Positions 1-6,203 of a stretch of DNA of 7,349 nucleotides are shown here, piece by piece. The position numbers were made by a program, and so were the translations under genes. Position 1 is the stretch's first letter. The number at the start of each line of letters is the position of its first letter. Below the pieces are notes generated by a model that searched no databases, was not told where the DNA came from, and saw nothing but the letters and a program-made list of their open reading frames with translations. Origin of the DNA: Alectryocaccomicrobium faecavium (GTDB taxonomy: Bacteria > Bacillota > Clostridia > Christensenellales > Aristaeellaceae); the NCBI GenBank assembly GCA_018713425.1, contig DVOT01000244.1, positions 1 through 7,349 on the forward strand. The letters are read 5' to 3'.

Positions 1-2040
1 TCCGCCAACACCGCCGCCAGCGCCGCGCTGATCGAAGGTCAGTTCGCGGCGCAAAATGCGACGGGGGTCTACATCAGCGAATTCGGCGCGACGACCACCG
101 AATTGCCCTACGACTGGGTGGAAATCTTCAATTCCACCAACCAGACCGTCGATATCTCCGGCTGGGGCCTTTCGGACGACCCCTCCCACCCGCGCAAATG
201 GCAATTCCCGCAGGGCACGACGATTGGCGCGGGCGAATACATGGGCGTTTTCTGCTCGGGACTGGACACCTACGAGGACAACACGTTCCACACGAACTTC
301 TCCATTTCGGCCACTGGGGGCGAATCGCTCACGCTATGCACGCCAGAAGGGGAGATCTTCTGCCGGGTGCCGGTTCTGCAGCAATACACGGATATGTCCT
401 ATGGCCGCATATACGGCCAGGACGGCTACTTCTATTTCACCGATACCACCCCGCGTGCGGCCAACGCCATGGACGGTTACCGCGACCGGGCGATTTCCCC
501 GGAAATCAGCGTGGCAGGCGGGCTGTATAATAGCGGGGAAACCCTCTCCGTGGAGCTTTCCGCGCCGGACGGCGGGCGCATCTACTACACGCTCGATTGC
601 TCCGACCCGGACGAAAACTCCATCCTCTATACCGGGCCGATCACGATTTCCTCCACCACGATCCTGCGCGCGGTTTCGGTGAAGGACGGTTCCCTCACGT
701 CGCTGCCGGCCACGGCAAGCTATCTATATGATTTGCACCACACGCTGCAGATCGTTTCGCTCGTCACCGATCCGGACAACCTGTTTAGCGACGAAAAGGG
801 CATCTACACCATGGGGCCCAACGCCACCAGCACCTATCCCTACGGCAGCCTCGGGCAAGGCGCGAATTTCTGGATGGACTGGGAGCGCGACGCGCACGTG
901 GAAATCTTCGCGCTGGATGGCAGCACCGTCATCTCCCAGGGCTGCGGCATCAAGCTGCACGGGCAATACAGCCGCGCCGAGGAGCAGAAGGCCTTCAAGG
1001 TGATCGCGCGCAGCCAGTATGGCGATAACCGCTTCCGCGCCAGCCTGTTCCCCAACCGGGACTACACGGAATACCAGTCGTTCCTGCTGCGCGCCTCCGG
1101 GCAGGACACGGCGCAGACCTTCATGCGCGATTCCATCATCACCTCCTTTGCCGCCGATCTCGACGAAGGGCACGTGATGTATCAGGATACCGCCCTGTGC
1201 GTGGTCTACCTCAATGGAGAATACTGGGGCTGCTACAACATGCGCGAGCGCGTGAACACCATCTCCATCGCCCAGTGGGAGGGTTGGACGAGCGACCCGG
1301 AAAACATCGATCTCGTGAAGGCCAATACCAACGTGATGCAGGGCTCGAACGAAACCTACGAAGAACTGCGCGACTGGGTGGAGGCCAACGGCATCGATAC
1401 GGACGAAAAGCTCGCCTACGTGGCCGAGCGCATCGACATCAAGAACTACCTCGACTACGTGATTTTGCAGATTTACTTCGCCAACACCGACCTGTTGAAC
1501 GTGAAGAAATACCGCAGCGCGGAAGAGGACGGCCTGTGGCGCTGGGTGCTATTCGATACGGATGGCGGCATGGTCTATATCGACCAGAACTCCGTCGGCC
1601 GCATGCTCAACCCCGCGGGCGCGGGTCGCGACAACCTGACCTACAACAAGATCCTGCGCGCGCTGCTGAAGAACGAAAAGGTGCGCGACTACTTCCTCAC
1701 CCGCTTTGGCGAGCTGCTGGTGAAGTGGAGCGCGGAAAACGTGCTCGCCCGCATTGATGAGCGCTATCTGGCGCTCAAGCCCGAAATGGAAATGCACTAT
1801 TCCAAGTGGCCCAACCAGAGCACCTGGGAAGAAGAGGTGCAAGCCATCCGCGAATGGGCCATGAAGCGGCAATACATCCTCTTCAGCAAGGGCTACATTC
1901 AGGGCATGGACGCCAGCGACCCGAACGACGACTTGACCGACGAGGAAATGCAGCACTATTTCGGCGAGGCAATGGCCATCCAGCAGGCGTTTCAGGAGGG
2001 GGTAAGCAATGGAACGATCTCAACCGACCTTCCCGGCTAG
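1..2040 (+). CDS. CotH-family protein kinase with lamin-tail and chitobiase-C-like domains (5' partial)
   Basis: The frame is open from base 1, so the start and any signal peptide lie upstream; 679 residues are visible. Residues about 23-155 form a lamin-tail domain (VYISEFGA, WVEIFNST, closing TPRAAN). Residues about 168-244 match the chitobiase/beta-hexosaminidase C-terminal module (IYYTLD at 194-199). Residues about 247-600 are a CotH kinase domain: GIKLHGQYSR (316-325) followed by K330 and K333, LLRASGQD (362-369) with R376, YLNGEYWGCYN (403-413), N495/D497, and the metal-binding-type acidic pair D519-T-D521. CotH of Bacillus is an atypical kinase that phosphorylates spore-coat proteins. 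Proteins with this modular layout are usually exported, so a role outside the membrane is inferred. The substrate is unknown, and no spore-coat gene is visible nearby. The 3' end overlaps the next gene by 32 bases, and the visible catalytic motifs look intact. Confidence 0.93.
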   Translation, partial: SANTAASAALIEGQFAAQNATGVYISEFGATTTELPYDWVEIFNSTNQTVDISGWGLSDDPSHPRKWQFPQGTTIGAGEYMGVFCSGLDTYEDNTFHTNFSISATGGESLTLCTPEGEIFCRVPVLQQYTDMSYGRIYGQDGYFYFTDTTPRAANAMDGYRDRAISPEISVAGGLYNSGETLSVELSAPDGGRIYYTLDCSDPDENSILYTGPITISSTTILRAVSVKDGSLTSLPATASYLYDLHHTLQIVSLVTDPDNLFSDEKGIYTMGPNATSTYPYGSLGQGANFWMDWERDAHVEIFALDGSTVISQGCGIKLHGQYSRAEEQKAFKVIARSQYGDNRFRASLFPNRDYTEYQSFLLRASGQDTAQTFMRDSIITSFAADLDEGHVMYQDTALCVVYLNGEYWGCYNMRERVNTISIAQWEGWTSDPENIDLVKANTNVMQGSNETYEELRDWVEANGIDTDEKLAYVAERIDIKNYLDYVILQIYFANTDLLNVKKYRSAEEDGLWRWVLFDTDGGMVYIDQNSVGRMLNPAGAGRDNLTYNKILRALLKNEKVRDYFLTRFGELLVKWSAENVLARIDERYLALKPEMEMHYSKWPNQSTWEEEVQAIREWAMKRQYILFSKGYIQGMDASDPNDDLTDEEMQHYFGEAMAIQQAFQEGVSNGTISTDLPG
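1994..2002 (+). promoter_or_regulatory. Shine-Dalgarno site inside the CotH gene
   Basis: AGGAGGGGG lies 6 bases before the ATG at 2009 and within the last codons of the CotH gene. It fixes the start of the VTC gene and implies that ribosomes terminating on the CotH gene can reinitiate there. Confidence 0.85.
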
Positions 2041-2713
2041 GCACGAGCTGAAGTTCTTCATCAACCGCGGCGACCTGAACGCCCTGGCCGCCCGGCTGGA
2101 ACGCGTGCTGTGGCGCGACGCGCACGCCGGGCCGGATGGCGAATACTTCATCCGCTCCGTGTATTTCGACGACCGCGCCAACAGCGCCTACTACGAAAAG
2201 CTGGATGGCGGCCCCGCGCGGGACAAATACCGCATCCGCATCTATGGGCTAAACGAGAAGCAGATTTATCTCGAACGCAAGCGCAAGCTGGGCGAGCTGA
2301 TCGCCAAGGACAGCGTACACATCACCCGCCGGCTGGCCGAGCAGATCCTCTCCGGCAACCCGAACCGGCTGGAGCTTTCCAAGGCGCCGCTTTTGCACGA
2401 TCTGTTCCTCGAAATGCGCACGAACCTGCTGCGGCCCGTGGTGCGCGTGGACTACTACCGCGAGGCGTTCACCTTCCCGGTTTCCCACACGCGCGTGACC
2501 TTTGACAAGCGACTGAGCACCGGGTCGTTTCCCGCGGGCCTGTTCGACCTTTCGCCCGGCATCATGGCGCTGGATGATGAGCGGGAGATCCTGGAAGTGA
2601 AGTACGACCAGATTTTGCCGGATGTGGTGCGCCTGCTGCTGGCTGGCGTGCCCGCCGAGCGCAGCGCGATCTCCAAATACGTTTTGTGCCGTCGATTTGA
2701 TTTAATGAAATAG
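2009..2713 (+). CDS. VTC-domain polyphosphate polymerase-like protein
   Basis: A 234-residue soluble protein that is essentially one VTC domain, the triphosphate-tunnel fold of yeast Vtc4, which makes polyphosphate from ATP. Motifs in order are RHELK (11-15), SVYFDD (50-55), KYRIR (73-77), ERK (89-91) with K100, VDYYR (147-151), RVTFD (162-166), EVK (196-198) and SK (222-223). R75/R77, K91, E196 and K223 look like counterparts of the basic and acidic residues lining the Vtc4 tunnel (inference from motif order). There is no SPX domain and no membrane segment, unlike yeast Vtc4. The start is set by a strong Shine-Dalgarno and by RHELK lying only 10 residues in. It overlaps the CotH gene by 32 bases and is followed after 10 bases by a membrane protein gene, which may anchor it. 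The product could be polyphosphate or another phosphoanhydride; the family assignment is firm, the reaction is not proven. Confidence 0.93.
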   Translation: MERSQPTFPARHELKFFINRGDLNALAARLERVLWRDAHAGPDGEYFIRSVYFDDRANSAYYEKLDGGPARDKYRIRIYGLNEKQIYLERKRKLGELIAKDSVHITRRLAEQILSGNPNRLELSKAPLLHDLFLEMRTNLLRPVVRVDYYREAFTFPVSHTRVTFDKRLSTGSFPAGLFDLSPGIMALDDEREILEVKYDQILPDVVRLLLAGVPAERSAISKYVLCRRFDLMK

Positions 2714-2723
2714 GGGGATTACC

Positions 2724-3389
2724 ATGAACAAGTCCGACCTCGCCGCCATCTGGGAAAACCAGACGATTTCCATCAGTTCCTTCCCCACCGTGCTGGTAAC
2801 GCTGCTCATAGCCTTCGCCATCGGCGTGTTCATCTTCTGGATTTACAAGATGAACTTCCGCGGCGTGATGTACAGCCAGAACTACGCGCTCTCGCTGGTG
2901 CTGTTGTGCATCATCACTGCGCCCGTCGTACTGTGCATCCGGCAATCCCTCGCGCTGTCCCTGGGCATGGTGGGCGCGCTGTCCATCGTGCGCTTCCGCA
3001 CGGCCGTGAAAGACCCGTTGGATACGGCCTACATGTTCTGGTCGCTCACCATGGGCATCCTGATCGGCGCGGGCCAATTCTTCCTGGCGGCGGTGGCCGT
3101 AATCGGCATCGCGCTGCTCATCACCATCATTTCGCGCGTGGCCTCCAAGCCTGCGGAAACTTTCCTGCTGGTGCTGCGCGGCGAGGCTGGCGTGGAAGGC
3201 GACGTGACCAACCTGCTGCGCCGCCTGAAGCACATGCGGCTCAAGAGCAAGACGCTCTCTGGCGACGGCGTGGAAATCACCTACGAAATCCGCCTGGAGC
3301 GCCAGCACGATGTGCTGATCAACAAGCTGCTCTCCATTCCCGGCGTGCAGGACGCGACCCTCGTGAGCTACGCGAACGAGACGCTGTAA
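2724..3389 (+). CDS. DUF4956 family membrane protein
   Basis: A 221-residue membrane protein. Hydrophobic segments lie at about 22-41, 54-72, 103-117 and 119-137. Between the second and third is the family signature GALSIVRFRTAVKDP (84-98), a conserved basic cytosolic-type loop followed by D100 and FWS. The C-terminal third (about 145-221) is a soluble alpha/beta region ending in IPGVQDATLVS, which resembles the small ACT/ferredoxin-like tails of MgtC-type proteins (inference). A GGGGGA Shine-Dalgarno at 2713-2718, overlapping the previous stop codon, supports the ATG. DUF4956 genes are repeatedly found beside VTC-domain and CotH genes, as here. The biochemical role is unknown. A membrane partner or conduit for the VTC enzyme, loosely analogous to Vtc1 in the yeast complex, is a hypothesis from context only. 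Confidence 0.92.
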   Translation: MNKSDLAAIWENQTISISSFPTVLVTLLIAFAIGVFIFWIYKMNFRGVMYSQNYALSLVLLCIITAPVVLCIRQSLALSLGMVGALSIVRFRTAVKDPLDTAYMFWSLTMGILIGAGQFFLAAVAVIGIALLITIISRVASKPAETFLLVLRGEAGVEGDVTNLLRRLKHMRLKSKTLSGDGVEITYEIRLERQHDVLINKLLSIPGVQDATLVSYANETL

Positions 3390-3394
3390 TATCC

Positions 3395-4081
3395 ATGTTT
3401 GCCGATTTGCACATTCATTCGTGCCTCTCGCCCTGCGGGCACGAGTGGATGACGCCGGGCAATATCGCGGGCATGGCAAAGATCAAGGAACTGGACGCCA
3501 TCGCCATTGCCGACCACAACTGCGCCAAAAATTTGCGCGCGGCGGACGCTGTCTGCCGCGCGTATGGCGTTGTGCTGGTGCCGGCCATGGAGATCACCAC
3601 GCGCGAGGAGGCGCACCTCCTTGGCTATTTCGAAACCGTGGAACAGGCCGAGGGCATGTCCGACTGGCTGTACGAGCGCCTGCCGGACATCATGAACGTG
3701 CCAGAAATCTTTGGCGCGCAGCAGATTCTCAATGAGGACGATGTGGAGATTGGCACGGTCGATAAGCTGCTACTCTCCGCGGTGGACGCTTCCATTGAAG
3801 AACTGGTAGAAGAGATTCACCGGCGCGGCGGCGCGGCCGTGCCCGCGCACATCAACCGCGGCTCCAATGGCGTGCTCGGCGCGCTGGGCTTCTTGCCCGT
3901 CGCCCCGTTCGACGCGCTGGAGGTGGCTCGCTCCCTCCCTTGTCCCATGGATCTTTCCGGCTGGCGCGTGACGCACTCCTCCGATGCGCACCAGCTAGAG
4001 AACATTTCTGAGCGCGATTTTTACCTGCACACCGAAGAAATCTCCGCCCGCGCCGTGCTGCACTGGCTCAAAGGGAAATAG
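3395..4081 (+). CDS. PHP-domain metallophosphoesterase
   Basis: A 228-residue protein covering a PHP domain. The metal-ligand motifs are all present: DLHIHS (4-9, H6 and H8), ADHN (39-42), the MEIT glutamate E66 followed by H74, PAHINR (150-155, H152), and SSDAH (195-199, D197 and H199). PHP proteins are multi-metal hydrolases of phosphoesters, such as histidinol-phosphatase and trinucleotide or 3',5'-bisphosphate phosphatases; the substrate cannot be read from sequence. The frame stays open far upstream inside the DUF4956 gene, but DLHIHS normally sits at the extreme N-terminus, so the ATG at 3395 is the start. It lies 5 bases after the DUF4956 stop with only a weak purine stretch ahead, so translational coupling is likely. 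Residues about 80-135 form a family-variable insert. It is the last gene of the operon. No convincing terminator follows. Confidence 0.88.
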   Translation: MFADLHIHSCLSPCGHEWMTPGNIAGMAKIKELDAIAIADHNCAKNLRAADAVCRAYGVVLVPAMEITTREEAHLLGYFETVEQAEGMSDWLYERLPDIMNVPEIFGAQQILNEDDVEIGTVDKLLLSAVDASIEELVEEIHRRGGAAVPAHINRGSNGVLGALGFLPVAPFDALEVARSLPCPMDLSGWRVTHSSDAHQLENISERDFYLHTEEISARAVLHWLKGK

Positions 4082-4124
4082 CGAGGCTGGCGCCCATTTT
4101 CCCACCATTTTCGCGAGATTTTAC

Positions 4125-4153
4125 TTGACGAAGCGCCACGCGCGTGATAAGCT
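4125..4153 (+). promoter_or_regulatory. rnpB promoter (sigma-A type, extended -10)
   Basis: The -35 element is TTGACG (4125-4130). After 17 bases comes TAAGCT (4148-4153), preceded by TG at 4145-4146, giving an extended -10. The predicted transcription start, about 7-8 bases downstream, falls at 4160-4161, exactly where the P1 helix of the RNase P RNA begins. The -10 hexamer is weak on its own, and the TG extension and good -35 compensate. Confidence 0.8.
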
Positions 4154-4160
4154 GTGCTTT

Positions 4161-4514
4161 GGGTTGTGAGGACGCTGGGCGGTCGCGGGCGCGCATGCGT
4201 CCGAGGAAAGTCCGAGCTCCATAGGGCAGGGTGCCGGCCAATTACCGGTGGAGGCGACTCCAAGGAAAGTGCAACAGAGATATACCGCGAACCCGGCGTT
4301 TGCCGGGCGCAAGGGTGGAAAGGCGAGGTAAGAGCTCACCAGCGGCATGGCGACTTGTCCGCTCTGTAAACCCCACCTGGTGCAAGATTGATAGGGGAGC
4401 ATATGCGGCGGCCCGTCGCGCTCCCGGGAAATCGCTGGAACCCGCTGGCAACCGCGGGTCTAGATAGATGACCGTCCACGACAGAACTCGGCTTACAGGC
4501 GCCGCTCACAGCCT
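4161..4514 (+). ncRNA. rnpB: RNase P RNA, bacterial class A
   Basis: This is the catalytic RNA of RNase P, which cuts 5' leaders from pre-tRNAs together with the RnpA protein. Conserved blocks appear in order: GAGGAAAGTCCGAGCTCC (4203-4220, CR-I and the 5' strand of P4), AAAGTGCAACAGAGA (4266-4280, CR-II), AAGGGTGGAAAGG (4311-4323) followed by GGTAAGAGC (CR-III), GTAAACCCC (4367-4375), GCAAG (4382-4386), and a block at 4466-4499 containing CCACGACAGAA and GGCTTACAGG (CR-V). The ends close as helix P1: 4161-4170 pairs with 4505-4514, including TGTGAG with CTCACA. About 354 nt is a normal length. The architecture is class A, which in Firmicutes is typical of Clostridia, while Bacilli carry class B. 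The exact ends are uncertain by a few bases. Confidence 0.98.
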
Positions 4515-4528
4515 ATCTTGAGAAAAAT

Positions 4529-4572
4529 GCGCTGGGAAGCGCGGCTCATGCCGCCTTTTCAGCGCCCTTTTT
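4529..4572 (+). terminator. Intrinsic terminator of rnpB
   Basis: Bases 4529-4539 pair with 4555-4565 (with G-U pairs at 4535 and 4536), C4540 is bulged, and 4541-4545 pair with 4550-4554 around a TCAT loop. This gives a stem of about 16 bp. A CC step (4566-4567) and TTTTT (4568-4572) follow. It starts 14 bases after P1 closes. Confidence 0.9.
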
Positions 4573-4580
4573 GCGGAAAT

Positions 4581-4586
4581 GGGGAG
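4581..4586 (+). promoter_or_regulatory. Shine-Dalgarno site deciding the MFS start
   Basis: GGGGAG sits 7 bases before the ATG at 4594. The alternative in-frame ATG at 4579 overlaps this site and has only the terminator U-tract and GCGGAA ahead of it, so 4594 is preferred. Confidence 0.75.
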
Positions 4587-4593
4587 AAAATCT

Positions 4594-5826
4594 ATGAAAC
4601 TATCGTACCAGCACACGGTGTGGGCTTGCAATTTTGGCTTCATTTCTCAAGCCGTGGTCAACAATCTAGCGCCGCTGCTCTTCGTCGTGTTCAAAGAGCA
4701 GTTTGGATTGACAGACGAGCAATTGGGCCGCCTGATTTTGATGAATTTCGGCACGCAAATTGTGGCGGATATCCTGGCCACCCGCTATGTGGACCGCATC
4801 GGCCAGCGCATTTGCGCAGTTGCCGCGCACCTGTTCTGCGCCTGCGGGCTAATTTTGATGGGCGTGTTGCCCTTTGCGCTCCCCAATCCCTACCTCGGGC
4901 TGTGCGTGGCGGCCGTGCTGTACGCCATGGGCGGCGGCATCATCGAGGTGATGGTCAGTCCCATCGTGGAAGCGTTGCCTGGCGAGCACAAGGAAAAAGC
5001 CATGAGTATGGTGCACTCGTTTTATTGTTGGGGGCAGGCGGCGGTGGTGCTGATTTCTACGCTGCTCCTGTGGCGATTCTCACAAGGGATGTGGCGGCTG
5101 TTGCCCATCGGCTGGGCGCTGATCCCGCTGGCCAATTCCGTGGCGTTCGCGCGCGTGCCATTGATGCCGGCCACGCCGGAAAGCGAACGCACCAAGATCG
5201 GCACGCTGCTCAAGTCCAAAGCGTTTTTTATCGCGATATTGATGATGGTGGCCTCCGGCAGCGCGGAGCTTTCCATGTCCCAATGGTCGAGCCTGTTTGC
5301 CGAACAAGCGCTGGGCGTGAATAAGGTGCTGGGCGATTTGCTGGGCCCGTGCGCCTTTGCCCTGTGCATGGCGTTTACGCGCATGATGTACGGCCTGCAC
5401 GGCGAAAAAGTCGCCGTAGATCGCGCATTGGCGCTCAGCGCGGCGCTGTGCATTGTGTGCTATTTGACGGCGGTTCTGTCCACCATCCCATTCCTGGCGC
5501 TCATCGGCTGCGCGCTGTGCGGCGTTTCCGTGGGGTTGATGTGGCCGGGCACGGTTTCCGCCACGGCGCGGCGCTTTCCCTTGGGCGGCACGGCCATGTT
5601 CGGCCTGCTGGCCATTTCTGGCGATATTGGCTGCTCGGTCGGTCCCTGGCTCACGGGCGTGGTGAGCGACGCCATGCAATCCTCCGCCTGGGGCGCTTCC
5701 CTGATGGCACAGCTTTCGCTCTCCGCGGAACAGCTAGGGCTGAAGGCTGGCTTGCTGGTGGCGGCGGTTTTCCCAGTGCTGCTGTTGGTATGCGCTCTGA
5801 TACGCGCGCGGCAAAATCGCGTTTGA
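4594..5826 (+). CDS. MFS transporter, possibly FHS-like
   Basis: A 410-residue, highly hydrophobic protein of normal major-facilitator length with about 12 membrane segments in two halves. The halves are split by a polar loop at about 182-205 (ATPESERTKIG). The loop after the second helix carries a motif-A-like RYVDRIGQR (64-72). Helix 4 has a glycine-rich stretch with a buried acid, GGGIIEV (113-119), followed by SPIVEALP, then HSFYCWGQ (141-148). These resemble features of the fucose/glucose (FHS) branch, but I would not name a substrate. Near the C-terminus GDIGCSVGPWLTG is a typical helix-11-type motif. The ATG at 4594 is chosen for its Shine-Dalgarno; starting at 4579 would add five residues. 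The gene lies directly after the rnpB terminator with no room for a separate promoter in the gap. No clear terminator follows. Confidence 0.9.
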   Translation: MKLSYQHTVWACNFGFISQAVVNNLAPLLFVVFKEQFGLTDEQLGRLILMNFGTQIVADILATRYVDRIGQRICAVAAHLFCACGLILMGVLPFALPNPYLGLCVAAVLYAMGGGIIEVMVSPIVEALPGEHKEKAMSMVHSFYCWGQAAVVLISTLLLWRFSQGMWRLLPIGWALIPLANSVAFARVPLMPATPESERTKIGTLLKSKAFFIAILMMVASGSAELSMSQWSSLFAEQALGVNKVLGDLLGPCAFALCMAFTRMMYGLHGEKVAVDRALALSAALCIVCYLTAVLSTIPFLALIGCALCGVSVGLMWPGTVSATARRFPLGGTAMFGLLAISGDIGCSVGPWLTGVVSDAMQSSAWGASLMAQLSLSAEQLGLKAGLLVAAVFPVLLLVCALIRARQNRV

Positions 5827-5967
5827 CGCGCCAAAAAGCCTCTCTTCCCGCGCGAAATCGCCTTTCCCTCTCCGCACCGCGCTGGGCTGGCACAAAAGCC
5901 CACTTGCGCGCATATCATGGTAGCGGAAAGCTGTGGCGGCCGCCTCGCGCATGCGTATGGCCGCGTC

Positions 5968-5974
5968 AGGAGGG
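5968..5974 (+). promoter_or_regulatory. Shine-Dalgarno site for a GTG-start small gene
   Basis: AGGAGGG lies 6 bases before the GTG at 5981. It favours this GTG over the upstream in-frame ATG at 5933 (in-frame with the same stop), which lacks a ribosome site and would add 16 arginine- and alanine-rich residues. Confidence 0.7.
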
Positions 5975-5980
5975 TTGCGC

Positions 5981-6145
5981 GTGCGGAATTCCACGGGAAA
6001 ATGTGAATTGTGCAAATTGTTGGGCATTTTGCTAGTGGGCATAGGCGTGGTGGTTTTGCTCTTCAGTTTGCCGGATTGGTTGTGGGCTTCTCTCATTGGC
6101 ATAACGCTCATCGTGTTGGGCGTTTTGCTTTTGCGGGTGAAATGA
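5981..6145 (+). CDS. Small two-helix membrane protein
   Basis: A 54-residue protein with a GTG start. The N-terminus is short and polar with a CELC pair (C8, C11). A hydrophobic helix at about 13-30 is followed by a P31-D32 turn, a second helix at about 33-51 with W33 and W35 at its start, and a basic end (RVK). This is a membrane hairpin. Short hairpin peptides of similar pattern occur as uncharacterised conserved proteins in Clostridia (recollection, not checked). The function is unknown. The strong Shine-Dalgarno and the terminator that begins 6 bases after the stop argue that it is a real gene. No clear promoter is visible in 5827-5967, so it may be read through from the MFS gene. A CxxC pair in so small a protein could bind a metal or form a disulfide, but two cysteines alone prove neither. 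Confidence 0.66.
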   Translation: MRNSTGKCELCKLLGILLVGIGVVVLLFSLPDWLWASLIGITLIVLGVLLLRVK

Positions 6146-6150
6146 GCGCG

Positions 6151-6180
6151 GGCGTTGCAGAAATTGCCATCTGCAACGCC
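6151..6180 (+). terminator. Intrinsic terminator after the small membrane gene
   Basis: A perfect 11-bp stem: 6151-6161 (GGCGTTGCAGA) pairs with 6170-6180 around an 8-base loop. TTGCTTTG follows on the + strand, giving a moderate U-rich tail. The minus strand has no T-tract after the hairpin, so it works best for the + strand. Confidence 0.83.
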
Positions 6181-6203
6181 TTGCTTTGTATGAATGACAG
6201 CGC

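Noticed and set aside
2906..3394. Upstream extension of the PHP reading frame to 2906
   Set aside because: This part lies wholly inside the DUF4956 gene in another frame, is rich in His/Arg/Ala as shadow frames in GC-rich DNA are, and would put the PHP DLHIHS motif unusually far from the N-terminus.
2562..3479. 305-codon open frame on the minus strand
   Set aside because: It is antisense to the VTC, DUF4956 and PHP genes, with a His/Arg/Gln-rich composition typical of GC-rich shadow frames and no recognisable domain.
4073..4111. Possible terminator after the PHP gene (GGGAAA with TTTCCC, followed by TTTTC)
   Set aside because: The stem is only 6 bp with a loop of about 19 bases and a broken T-tract, too weak to call.
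5884..5903. Small hairpin TGGGCT/AGCCCA after the MFS gene
   Set aside because: A 6-bp stem with no T-tract on either strand; probably chance.
5904..5932. Possible promoter TTGCGC with AAAGCT before the small membrane gene
   Set aside because: The -10 is a poor match and there is no TG extension; not supportable.
4191..5956. Repeated 10-mer GCGCATGCGT at 4191 and 5947
   Set aside because: A short GC-rich near-palindrome, once in an RNase P helix and once in an intergenic stretch; consistent with chance.
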